The translations under genes were made by a program, and so were the position numbers. The notes under the pieces are model-generated. The model had not been told where the DNA came from. It did no database searches and saw only the letters and a program-made list of their open reading frames with translations. A stretch of DNA of 64,000 bases from Nitrosomonas sp. Nm84 (GTDB taxonomy: Bacteria; Pseudomonadota; Gammaproteobacteria; Burkholderiales; Nitrosomonadaceae): the NCBI RefSeq assembly GCF_003201565.1, contig NZ_QJJP01000016.1:1-64000 (forward strand), in the 5' to 3' direction. Shown here piece after piece: positions 37,269 through 45,774 of this stretch. Position 1 is the first letter of the stretch. The number at the start of each line of letters is the position of its first letter.

Positions 37269-38486
37269 TTAAAGAGTTGTAAAGACGACGCTGGCATTGT
37301 TGCCGCCGAATCCGAATGCGTTACATACGCCGGTCTGTATTTTTTTCTGAATGGCGTGATTGGGTGTGTAATTGAGATCGCACTCCGGATCAGCTTCATC
37401 CAGATTGATAGTAGGATGAATCGTACCGGTATGCAGCGACATAATCGTGGCAATGCTGCCGATTGCTGCCGATGCGCCGATGCTATGTCCGATCATCGAT
37501 TTGGTAGCACTGATGGCAATCTCGGGCGCACGCTCACCGAAAAGCTGCTTGATGGCTTTGGTTTCGACAACATCCCCCAGCGGCGTTGACGTGGCATGCG
37601 CATTGATGTAATCCACTTGATCCGGCGTCATACCGGCATCATCAAGTGCGGCCTGCATCGCCGCTACCTGTCCATCCCTATCCGGTGCCACGATATGCGT
37701 CGCGTCGCAGGCACAGCCATAACCAGCAAGCCGGGCATAGATTTTGGCGCCGCGCCGCTGTGCTTCTTCCTCTTTTTCCAGGATCAGGATGCCCGCCCCC
37801 TCACCCATGACGAAACCGTCCCGGCCTTTGGCAAAGGGCCGCGAGGCGCGTGCCGGATCGTCATTAAAACCGGAGGATAACGCATATAACGCTTCAAAAC
37901 CCGCCATGGTCAACGGCAATACACACGCCTCCGCACCGCCGGCAACGACAGCGTCCGCTTTTCCTGTCCGCAACAGATCCAGCGCCATGCCGATCGCATT
38001 CGCACCCGAAGAACACGCCGTGCTGCAGGTCAAATTGGCGCCTTTCAAGCCGTGCTTGGTAGCTATCCAGGCAGCGGCGGAATTCGCCATGATGCGGGGC
38101 ACAGAGAAAGGTGGTATGGATTTATTTTGAAGCTTGCGCACAGCCGAGGATTCAAAGGTTGCAAATCCACCCATACCGGATCCCAGGCTAACTGCCAAGC
38201 GCCGCGGATCATAGCCATCAAGGCCGCCAGCATCTTCCACCGCCTGATTAGCAGCATACAACGCCAATTGCGTGAATCGATCGGTCTGATCCAGCTGTTT
38301 GGCCGATAGAAAAGCGCTCGGAGTAAATCCGCTAATTTCGCCTGCGATGCGGGAATGCAAATTAGATGCATCGAAACATTGAATGCTGACTATTCCACTT
38401 ACACCATTAATGGCCGCGTTCCAGAACTGATCAGTACTGGTACCGATTGGCGAAATGATCCCCATTCCAGTAACAACTACGCGCAT
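37269..38486 (-). CDS. fabF: beta-ketoacyl-ACP synthase II, accessory
   Basis: 405 residues. The condensing-enzyme triad is complete: Cys in TACSSGANAIG (about 160), His in NAHATSTPLGD (about 300) and His in KSMIGHSIGAS (about 336). It elongates acyl-ACP with malonyl-ACP. It is the first gene of a likely KAS-ACP unit. It is probably a second copy besides the housekeeping FabF, judged from the unusual gene order and lack of other fab genes; the symbol denotes family only. Confidence 0.88.
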   Translation of the reverse strand: MRVVVTGMGIISPIGTSTDQFWNAAINGVSGIVSIQCFDASNLHSRIAGEISGFTPSAFLSAKQLDQTDRFTQLALYAANQAVEDAGGLDGYDPRRLAVSLGSGMGGFATFESSAVRKLQNKSIPPFSVPRIMANSAAAWIATKHGLKGANLTCSTACSSGANAIGMALDLLRTGKADAVVAGGAEACVLPLTMAGFEALYALSSGFNDDPARASRPFAKGRDGFVMGEGAGILILEKEEEAQRRGAKIYARLAGYGCACDATHIVAPDRDGQVAAMQAALDDAGMTPDQVDYINAHATSTPLGDVVETKAIKQLFGERAPEIAISATKSMIGHSIGASAAIGSIATIMSLHTGTIHPTINLDEADPECDLNYTPNHAIQKKIQTGVCNAFGFGGNNASVVFTTL

Positions 38487-38785
38487 ATCAAATCAAACAG
38501 AAAGCTTAACAGCCTGTTTAAGGCAGGATTCAGGAAAATAAGTGTACTTTTAATCAGCGATGAATATACTGAAAGCCAGATTGGCTGTCAAACACATCAC
38601 GAAACGGTTAAAAGCACATCGCACAGGCCTTTGTCGATAAATCACCGCCGCTTGCAACAATAAATCATGCTGTTTCGCGCATAACCACACCCCTGGTAAT
38701 ACCGCATCAATCCAGGATGCGGCAATTTGCCACATTGCATTATCATAATTTCCAAATAGAATATATAAAAAAGTAATTTGATAGA
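38487..38785. other. 299-bp intergenic region before the riboswitch
   Basis: Divergent region between the KAS gene and the PEP-CTERM gene. It must contain the promoter of the riboswitch RNA. An open minus-strand frame crosses it but has no ribosome site and runs into the riboswitch, so I do not call a gene. Confidence 0.5.
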
Positions 38786-38870
38786 AAAGCAAACAATGCC
38801 ACCCTTGCCGCAAGGCAAGTTCGGAAAGCCTACAGATCTCCACACATGAGACGGCTGGGTTGCCTCCCAT
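38786..38870 (+). ncRNA. cyclic di-GMP-I (GEMM) riboswitch
   Basis: About 140-220 nt upstream of the PEP-CTERM start. Visible GEMM features in order: GCAAAC (5' side of P1), a perfect hairpin CTTGCC-GCAA-GGCAAG whose GNRA tetraloop would dock into the other helix, the near-invariant GGAAAGCC (38823-38830), a second helix AGCC/GGCT with inner CTC/GAG pairing, and the closing GGGTTGCC (38857-38864) that pairs with the first GCAAAC. A hairpin CTCCCAT/ATGATGGGGAG follows directly and could be part of the expression platform. GEMM RNAs bind c-di-GMP. The effect (on or off) cannot be told from sequence. Confidence 0.8.
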
Positions 38871-39009
38871 GAATGATGGGGAGTCACTGAGTCAGAAAGT
38901 AACGAATCGGCTTCAGATCATCATTCTGCAATCAAATGCCGGAAGCCGTCATTCGCTAATGGAACCAGCGGTCAACGGCGCAATGTAATTTATTATTGGA
39001 GATTCCCAA

Positions 39010-39834
39010 ATGCAAAAAAAACATGTCAAAAAAACCAGTATGCTTGTTTCAGCAGCTATCATTGCTATTGCCGCACTGACGAGCGCACAGTCACACGCTG
39101 CAGGTGCCATAGGATTTAAAGCTTGGAACGGTGATATTAATGAACTTAACCTGGGTGGCAGCATCTCTGCCGCGGAGACCGGCCTGCAAAGCGCCTATTC
39201 AGATAATCCTCTCTTAAACAATTCTGCCTGGGCGCATACAGGCGATTGGTATACCTTTAAGAACAACAACCTGGGAGATGTTAACGTAACAGTTTCCGGG
39301 GATGCCGGTTTTGCTCCGGGTCTTACGGTTTGGGCAACCGGAGTCACGGAATTCGATGGTGGAACCACCGGTTTTGGCAGCGAACTTAGTTCAGCAGGAT
39401 TTGAAACCCCTCATACATTTAACGCAACCGGCGCAATGGGTGATGCGGGTACGCTATGGATGGCTAGCGGCAATGGCGGCAATGTGCTCGAAACGCTGGG
39501 CTATGCAGTTTCCGGCCCTTCGCACACGACTGCCGGATGGGGTGAAAGTATTCTCACCGGCGCAAATGACGTGAGTCTGACCAGCACTTTCGAGAACGGC
39601 ATCAGTGGCAGCGCGGGGGCAAATTCCGTATCGCTGACATTCGATGACCTGGCACCAGGTTGGTATGCTCTGTACATTGGGGGCACCGAGAATGCTACTG
39701 CCGGCGGGGCATTTGATTTGACTGTGAGCGCAGTACCCGAACCAGAAACATACGCCATGTTGCTGACAGGCCTGGGGTTCATTGGCTATCGCCTGAGAAG
39801 CCGGAGAAAAGCGCCGAATAAGTTCGCAGCGTAA
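39010..39834 (+). CDS. PEP-CTERM exosortase-substrate protein
   Basis: 274 residues. Signal peptide MLVSAAIIAIAALTSAQSHA, then a Gly/Asn/Thr-rich beta domain (about 32-240), then the PEP-CTERM tail: VPEPETYAMLLTGLGFIGYR followed by basic RSRRK. The tail directs sorting and cleavage by an exosortase (EpsH family) near the PEP motif; exosortase and EPS genes are not in this window. Such proteins are usually surface- or matrix-associated. GGAG precedes the start by about 8 nt. Expression is probably controlled by the c-di-GMP riboswitch in its leader. Confidence 0.95.
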   Translation: MQKKHVKKTSMLVSAAIIAIAALTSAQSHAAGAIGFKAWNGDINELNLGGSISAAETGLQSAYSDNPLLNNSAWAHTGDWYTFKNNNLGDVNVTVSGDAGFAPGLTVWATGVTEFDGGTTGFGSELSSAGFETPHTFNATGAMGDAGTLWMASGNGGNVLETLGYAVSGPSHTTAGWGESILTGANDVSLTSTFENGISGSAGANSVSLTFDDLAPGWYALYIGGTENATAGGAFDLTVSAVPEPETYAMLLTGLGFIGYRLRSRRKAPNKFAA

Positions 39835-39868
39835 ATAGTCATCATCGTTGTGAAGCAACAGTAGAGAA

Positions 39869-39893
39869 CGGGGCGTTTTACAGCATCGCCCCG
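39869..39893 (+). terminator. hairpin between PEP-CTERM gene and peroxidase gene
   Basis: Perfect 7-bp stem CGGGGCG / CGCCCCG with an 11-base loop, 35 bp after the PEP-CTERM stop. No T tract follows, so it may only attenuate or protect the RNA rather than stop transcription. Confidence 0.45.
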
Positions 39894-39973
39894 CCTCTTG
39901 CCTGAAACAAATGAAGTTATCTAGCCGTAACTAAATTCCCTGACGTACACGCCCAGTAGTAAGGAATATCATC

Positions 39974-42175
39974 ATGCTGAACAATATCAAAAAAACCATC
40001 GGCACACTAATCACGCTGTGCTGTCTTACTTTTTTTACCGGTACGCTCTCACAGGCTGACGGTTTCGGACCGATCCCCATGTCGCTGAAAGGTGCACCGG
40101 TTCCCGGCGTGCCGGGTTTGCTCGGTGGCCCTGACCCGATCGTCATGAATAAAAAGAAAGCGATAGCACTTGGCAAGGCCTTATTTTGGGATACCAATGT
40201 CGGCAGTGACGGCATCGCGTGTGCCAGCTGTCATTTTCATGCAGGCGCGGATCGGCGCACCAAAAATCAAATTGCGCCGATAGGCAAAAATAGTCATTTG
40301 CCGAAGGATTTTGAGCTTGCAAGCGATGGAACCCCGCGCGGACCCAACAGCACTCTGAAAAGGAGCGATTTTCCTTTTTATCAAACCGATAATCCGCTGA
40401 GTCCCATCGGTGTCGCTATTTATAACAGCGACGATGTGGTTTCTTCCTCGGGCAGCTTTGGCGGTGACTATCGCGATGTTAAATCCATCGAAGCCAAGAA
40501 TGACCAATGCAGCCGCAGCGCCGATCCGGTTTTTCACGTCGGCGCAAAAGGTACGCGCAAAGTTGAGCCACGCAATACACCGACCGTCATCAATGCCGTT
40601 TTCAATTTTCGCAATTTCTGGGACGGCCGCGCCAACAATATTTTTAACGGCAGTAGTCCTTGGGGGGATCGCGATCCCGATGCGGGCGTCTGGGTTAGAA
40701 ATAGCGACGGCACCGTTGCCAAAGAGCGCTTGAGACTCATCAATTCCGCGTTGGCCTCCCTGGCCGTCTCTCCACCCCTGGATGACTTCGAAATGAGCTG
40801 CCATGGGCGTACCTTTGCTGATCTGGGTCGTAAGCTATTGGATCGTAAGCCGCTCGAACATCAGCGCGTGCACTGGGATGATAGTGTACTGGGCGGATTG
40901 GCACACAGTACACCTAATAATTTGCAGAAAGGATTAAATACCCATTACCATCAATTGATCATGGAGGCATTCAATCCCAAATACTGGGATTATAATCAGA
41001 CCGGCTTATTCGGCGCGCCGCCGCGTAGCTCCGCAACGCACAACCTGCCGTATCGGCAGGTAGAAGCTAACTTTGCCATGTTCTTTGCGCTCGCAATTCA
41101 AATGTATCAATCGACCCTGATTTCCGATGATTCCCCGTTTGATCGAAGTGCTGTGGATGCACACGGCACCCCCATCGACTTAAGCGCATCGGCCCAGCGT
41201 GGTATGGATATTTTCCGTGACTCACACTGTGCACTTTGTCATATTGGCCCTAATTTCACATCGTCGGCCGTGGTAACCAATGGTATTTTGCAAAAATCAA
41301 ACCCACATGCTTTCGGCAATTCCACATTCCGCGTCAGCACCACCAATGTCGTGACCAGTTTATCCTTAACCGGCGGCATGATGTTTCAGGATACCGGTTT
41401 TTCCGGTACCGGCGTCACCCCGGTGGAAAATGATATCGGTTTGGGTGGCACCGATCCCTTCGGCAATCCATTTTCGTTCTCTGATCAATATTTACAGTTG
41501 CTTGCAGGGAATGCATCCGGGGTGGTAGATCCTTATGTTGCAAACGTAAGACCTTGCGATCTGGATACGTCGATTGCAATTGATAGCGACAGTCCACACG
41601 CGCTGCTTTTCACCCGCGTGGACGGGATACAGACCCAAAAACAAAATACTTTGAATTGTTTCAATCCGGCAGGTATCTTTATTCCAACAACCGCAACCGC
41701 ATCGGCAGAGCTGACCAAACCCAATCGCAAAAGATTTTTAAGCGCAGCCAATGGCTCATTCAAAATCCCTACTCTAAGAAATATAGAATTAACAGGACCT
41801 TACATGCATAATGGCGGCATGGCAACGCTGGATGAGGTGCTGGCGTTTTATATTCGAGGCGGTAATTTTGCAACACCACCCAAAGAATTCGCCAAGATCT
41901 TCGCGCAAGTTGACTTGCGACTCTCACCGCAAAAACGCATAGACCTGCTCAATTTTCTAAAAAGCTTAACCGATGATCGCGTACGCTTTGAAAAAGCACC
42001 GTTTGATCATCCTGAACTGCTAGTTCCACACGGTCATACAGGCGATAACACAACCATTACTAAAACTCACTCCATCAGTAGCGCTCTCGCAGCAGATGAA
42101 TTCCTGTTGATTCCCTCTGTCGGAGCCGCAGGAAGGACAAAAGCATTGCCAGCGTTTGAGCGCTACTTGCAGTAA
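39974..42175 (+). CDS. di-heme cytochrome c peroxidase / MauG-family protein
   Basis: 733 residues, larger than classical CcpA (about 350). Signal peptide (TLITLCCLTFFTGTLSQA) predicts export to the periplasm. Two heme c sites: CASCH at about residue 83 and CALCH at about 419. The C-terminal block YMHNGGMATLDEVLAFY is typical of bacterial di-heme peroxidases and MauG relatives. Such proteins reduce peroxide or oxidise protein and organic substrates. AAGGA lies 7-11 nt upstream. It follows the PEP-CTERM gene by 139 bp and may share its transcript. The substrate is not predictable. Confidence 0.9.
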   Translation: MLNNIKKTIGTLITLCCLTFFTGTLSQADGFGPIPMSLKGAPVPGVPGLLGGPDPIVMNKKKAIALGKALFWDTNVGSDGIACASCHFHAGADRRTKNQIAPIGKNSHLPKDFELASDGTPRGPNSTLKRSDFPFYQTDNPLSPIGVAIYNSDDVVSSSGSFGGDYRDVKSIEAKNDQCSRSADPVFHVGAKGTRKVEPRNTPTVINAVFNFRNFWDGRANNIFNGSSPWGDRDPDAGVWVRNSDGTVAKERLRLINSALASLAVSPPLDDFEMSCHGRTFADLGRKLLDRKPLEHQRVHWDDSVLGGLAHSTPNNLQKGLNTHYHQLIMEAFNPKYWDYNQTGLFGAPPRSSATHNLPYRQVEANFAMFFALAIQMYQSTLISDDSPFDRSAVDAHGTPIDLSASAQRGMDIFRDSHCALCHIGPNFTSSAVVTNGILQKSNPHAFGNSTFRVSTTNVVTSLSLTGGMMFQDTGFSGTGVTPVENDIGLGGTDPFGNPFSFSDQYLQLLAGNASGVVDPYVANVRPCDLDTSIAIDSDSPHALLFTRVDGIQTQKQNTLNCFNPAGIFIPTTATASAELTKPNRKRFLSAANGSFKIPTLRNIELTGPYMHNGGMATLDEVLAFYIRGGNFATPPKEFAKIFAQVDLRLSPQKRIDLLNFLKSLTDDRVRFEKAPFDHPELLVPHGHTGDNTTITKTHSISSALAADEFLLIPSVGAAGRTKALPAFERYLQ

Positions 42176-42416
42176 TGCAGCACCCCTCGCCAAAACCTGT
42201 TGCTACCTTACGCCCCCCCAGATTGTTTTCCCAACGGCTCATCTAACGCTTGGTATGGATACGGTTCGGTGAAAAAAACGTCTGGTATTGCATGGCTGAC
42301 GATATCAATTGATCAGCGGGGTATCAAGGTAACTATCAGATTCTACATATTATAAAAAGACAAATAGCATCAAGTTTGACTGATACAATTCATTTTTAAT
42401 TGATCGGATAATCACC

Positions 42417-43319
42417 ATGTATCACACATCGCAAATAACTGACACAAAATGGCTTGTTGCTGTTTTAACCGGGATTATGGCGCTTGGATGCACTACAGAA
42501 ATCAATCTGAACACAGACCCTACCGGCACAATAAAAAACAGCCCGACAACCCAAGTAGAATCTTCAAGGAAGGAGGAATTCATGAAATTTTCGAGCAAAC
42601 CACCTGAAAGTTGGTTCTGGTCGCACGATATCGATCCGAATCATATCGACGACGTATTATTGCCCGGTATGCATCTGACGCGCTTATCCATTTATGGCAG
42701 TGGCAAAAGTCGACGTTTTGCGGCGACCTCTTTTCGAGAATCAGGGATCGAGGGTACGTATTTGCAGGATATTGCAGCAGCCGATTTGGATAGCAAAATA
42801 GCAGAAACCGGCGCACGCCCGGTGTCCATTACCGCTGCTGACGTAGACGGTCAATTACGTTTCTCACTGGCTTTGCAAAAAGGATCTGAACCCAAAACAA
42901 GTGTGCATATCAACCTTGATGAAATCGGACTGGGCCAGCTGGTTAACGATCAACGCCGCATCGCTGACTTTACAATCTACTCTACAGGCGGAGTCCGCAA
43001 ATATGCGGCTATTGTGGAGGAGCGCCCCAGGCCTTCATGGGTCTTTACTCGTGTAACCGCCAAAGAACTTGATGCCAATTTACGCAAACATGACGCTACA
43101 CCGGTGCGCGTGCGTGGCTTTTCTGAAAACGGCGCGCGGTATTTTACTGCGGTAGCAGAACAACTTGATGTCGGAAATTGGGCTTGGTACGATGATATTG
43201 ACAGCGATACCGTGGCTGGCAAGCTCGACTCGAACAACGCCTATCCTTCCGATCTGGATGCTTATCGTGATGAGCGTGGCGTGCACTTTACGGTGGTCAT
43301 GTATCGAGATCATAACTGA
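42417..43319 (+). CDS. tandem-repeat lipoprotein (BTRD1-like)
   Basis: 300 residues. The N terminus is a signal-like segment ending in GIMALGC (possible lipobox). From residue 62 there are about five repeats of roughly 45 residues, each with a W or F start, a D-x-(L/I/V) helix and a strand ending in RRF-, RKYAA-, or ARYFTA-like motifs (for example SGKSRRFAATS, GGVRKYAAIVEE, NGARYFTAVAEQ, ERGVHFTVVMY). This resembles the bacterial tandem repeat domain that accompanies polyglycine-hydrolase and beta-lactamase-like enzymes, but here no enzymatic domain is fused. Function unknown. Confidence 0.7.
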   Translation: MYHTSQITDTKWLVAVLTGIMALGCTTEINLNTDPTGTIKNSPTTQVESSRKEEFMKFSSKPPESWFWSHDIDPNHIDDVLLPGMHLTRLSIYGSGKSRRFAATSFRESGIEGTYLQDIAAADLDSKIAETGARPVSITAADVDGQLRFSLALQKGSEPKTSVHINLDEIGLGQLVNDQRRIADFTIYSTGGVRKYAAIVEERPRPSWVFTRVTAKELDANLRKHDATPVRVRGFSENGARYFTAVAEQLDVGNWAWYDDIDSDTVAGKLDSNNAYPSDLDAYRDERGVHFTVVMYRDHN

Positions 43320-43476
43320 CACTCAGATGCAACAATTTGGATTTAATTTGACGTATGCGCAATAGAATCGAATAAGCATTGACAATCGACATCATCTTAC
43401 GATAGTTATTTCAATCAATTGGTTACTCGTTTTATTTAGGCAACTTGGCTTTATTTTTCGACAGGACCTCTAATTA

Positions 43477-44667
43477 ATGAAAATTCCTTCCCCTGACGAA
43501 CGCCGCAAATTACTAATCGCTCGCCGCAACAAGAAAATGGCCCTGTCGCCTCATGCTTATATGCGTGGCAACACCATCCGCTATTATGAATGGTTGCACA
43601 GTCAGCGCGGCCACTCCCTTCCACATGGACCTGCCATTTGGATTTGTGGCGACTGTCATCTTGGCAATCTTGGGCCGCTAGCTGACATTGATGGCAAGGT
43701 CGACGTGCAAATACGTGATTTTGATCAGACGGTTATTGGCAATCCCGCACATGATCTCTTACGGCTCGCCCTGTCACTAGCCACCGCAGCACGGGACTCA
43801 AACCTGCCAGGCATAGTTACCGCACATATGCTTGAGCACTTGATAGAGGGTTATGAGCAAGCCCTCGACACAGACGAAGAGCGAATCTCCTCCATAAAAA
43901 AGCCTGATTTGGTCAAGGTAGTGATCCGTAGCGCACTTAAACGCACATGGAAAGAGCTGGCCAAGGAACGTATTGTAAATACCCAACCGATAATTTCATA
44001 CGGCAGAAACTTCTGGCCCCTGTCAAAATCCGAGAAAAATGCCATCATGCAATTATTTGAAAAACGGGAAATATTAGAGCTGGTCACCACACTGAAGTCC
44101 CGCGATAACGATACTAAGGTTGAAGTATTAAATGCTGCTTATTGGGTAAAAGGTTGTAGTTCATTGGGCTTGTTACGCTATGCAGTATTGTTAAGCGTCG
44201 GTGAGGACGACTATTGTATTTTTGATATAAAAGAGGCGGTACGTGCTATCGCCCCTCGTTATCAGCACGCCAGCATGCCTCGCGATAATGCAAACCGTGT
44301 GGTTGAAGGTGCACGCCAAATGACGCCGGCCTTGGGCAAGCGCATGATTGCGACACGTTTTCTAGAGCATGGCGTGTTTATCCGAGAATTATTGCCGCAG
44401 GATCTTAAGCTGGAGCTCGATCAAATGAGCATAGAAGAGGCAATTCATATGTCGAGTTATCTGGCGTACGTTGTTGGCTGCGCACACGCTAGGCAAATGG
44501 ATGATGAAACCCGTAAAAGCTGGCGCAACGAACTAAAGCTCAATCGCAGCAAGTCACTCGACACGCCTGCTTGGTTATGGAAAAGTGTGGTATGGCTATT
44601 GGCCAGTCACGAGGCTGGTTACTTGGAGCATTGCCGTAAATACGCATTACGATTGGATGGCTACTGA
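43477..44667 (+). CDS. DUF2252 family protein
   Basis: 396 residues. Kinase-like fold signatures of DUF2252: YMRGNTIRYYEWL, GDCHLGNLGPLAD (usual GDxHxxNFG) near 67, VQIRDFDQTVIGNPAHDLLRLALSL, and DIKEAVRAIAPR. The family is related to aminoglycoside-phosphotransferase-type kinases by fold, with unknown substrate. No membrane segment. It stands 158 bp after the tandem-repeat lipoprotein on the same strand and is followed by a repeat element 38 bp after its stop. Confidence 0.85.
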   Translation: MKIPSPDERRKLLIARRNKKMALSPHAYMRGNTIRYYEWLHSQRGHSLPHGPAIWICGDCHLGNLGPLADIDGKVDVQIRDFDQTVIGNPAHDLLRLALSLATAARDSNLPGIVTAHMLEHLIEGYEQALDTDEERISSIKKPDLVKVVIRSALKRTWKELAKERIVNTQPIISYGRNFWPLSKSEKNAIMQLFEKREILELVTTLKSRDNDTKVEVLNAAYWVKGCSSLGLLRYAVLLSVGEDDYCIFDIKEAVRAIAPRYQHASMPRDNANRVVEGARQMTPALGKRMIATRFLEHGVFIRELLPQDLKLELDQMSIEEAIHMSSYLAYVVGCAHARQMDDETRKSWRNELKLNRSKSLDTPAWLWKSVVWLLASHEAGYLEHCRKYALRLDGY

Positions 44668-44705
44668 TAAATTCAGCTAGGCAATACGGACTAATCTCTA
44701 ACGGA

Positions 44706-44838
44706 CCGTTGAAAAACGTTTTCGAGGCAGCCGATACAAGGCAAAAACAGGCGAGAAAGCGCAGTTTATGCGTAATAAATGAGCATTTTTCGCCTGTTTT
44801 TAACACCGTAGCGGCAACGCAGATAGTTTTTCAACGGC
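44706..44838. repeat. MITE-like inverted-repeat element, copy 2
   Basis: Bounded by CCGTTGAAAAAC and GTTTTTCAACGG. The interior differs from copy 1 at a few bases. A nested inverted repeat AAAAACAGGCGA / TCGCCTGTTTTT is perfect in this copy only, so the RNA or cruciform would be more stable here. Lies 38 bp after the DUF2252 stop. Confidence 0.9.
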
Positions 44839-44857
44839 CTAAAGTTACCCAATCAAA

Positions 44858-45652
44858 TCAGCATTTGCAGACACTCGAGCCGTCCGCAAGCTGACCACTG
44901 GGTTGCTGGCAGTAGACTTCGCGCCCCAAAACCGTCTTGTATGCGAATTCCGGCCGCCGCTGCCAAGTCAACAAAAATTCCTGCTCGGCTTCAATCGATA
45001 CCGGTTTACCGATAGGAAGAGGAAATTGTTGCAGCACATCCCGGTAAAACGCTTTGCGCTGCCAGTAATTCACATGGATACCATCCATACCAAACCAATG
45101 CGGTTCCGGCTCATACAACGTGAAATGCAACCGCGATGCCATCTCCAGCAACCCCGCATGCACCGCCCGGGCACAGTGCATCGTTTCATCTCTGGACATT
45201 CGACTGGACGGATAAAAGACCGCGCGAAAGAACGTATAACGCCACTCGGATAAACGCTCAATCGACGTCATCGGCAGATTGGTCACGACAATCTGTGCAG
45301 ACTGCTGCTGCAATCGCGTGATACACCACTCCACCGCCCGTAAAATCCGTTCCGGCACCACGCCGAACAAAATATCGTTGCCAATATCCGTCAACAATGC
45401 AAACGTCGGGCGTGGCTCAGCCGCAGTCAACTGCGCCCACAATCCGCAATCCGCGATCCCCGGCAGTCCACGCCCCAGCGCCTGACTGAACACCCCATAC
45501 GCCCGCCCATGCCCGACAGCCGTCAGAATCTCGCTCGGCCCGCCAAACCGTTGCTGCATCAGGTGGATGACGAGACGTAACGATAATGTCAGATTACTGG
45601 CGCCGAGCAGGATGATGCGATTAGCGCATTTTGTAGGTGATTGTAAAACCAT
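44858..45652 (-). CDS. SGNH/GDSL-like hydrolase
   Basis: 264 residues from ATG 45652 (a TTG two codons earlier is possible). The four SGNH blocks can be traced: block I ILLGASNLTLS with Ser, block II Gly in GHGRAYG, block III LLTDIGNDIL with Asn, and block V DGIHVNYWQR with Asp and His. Block I has GASNLT instead of GDSL. Proteins of this type often act as esterases or O-deacetylases. No signal peptide; substrate unknown. Confidence 0.75.
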   Translation of the reverse strand: MVLQSPTKCANRIILLGASNLTLSLRLVIHLMQQRFGGPSEILTAVGHGRAYGVFSQALGRGLPGIADCGLWAQLTAAEPRPTFALLTDIGNDILFGVVPERILRAVEWCITRLQQQSAQIVVTNLPMTSIERLSEWRYTFFRAVFYPSSRMSRDETMHCARAVHAGLLEMASRLHFTLYEPEPHWFGMDGIHVNYWQRKAFYRDVLQQFPLPIGKPVSIEAEQEFLLTWQRRPEFAYKTVLGREVYCQQPSGQLADGSSVCKC

Positions 45653-45774
45653 TAGCAATATTGAATTTTCAGAAGTAAAAATACGGTGTACTGTTCGAGT
45701 GAATAACTTAATTCGCTAAAGATACGCTGTCCGGTACACCAAAGCGGCGGCGCGGTTCCGACCAAGCGATCAAA

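Noticed and set aside
38550..38870. 106-codon minus-strand frame before the PEP-CTERM gene
   Set aside because: Starts within the riboswitch, no ribosome site, no recognisable protein features.
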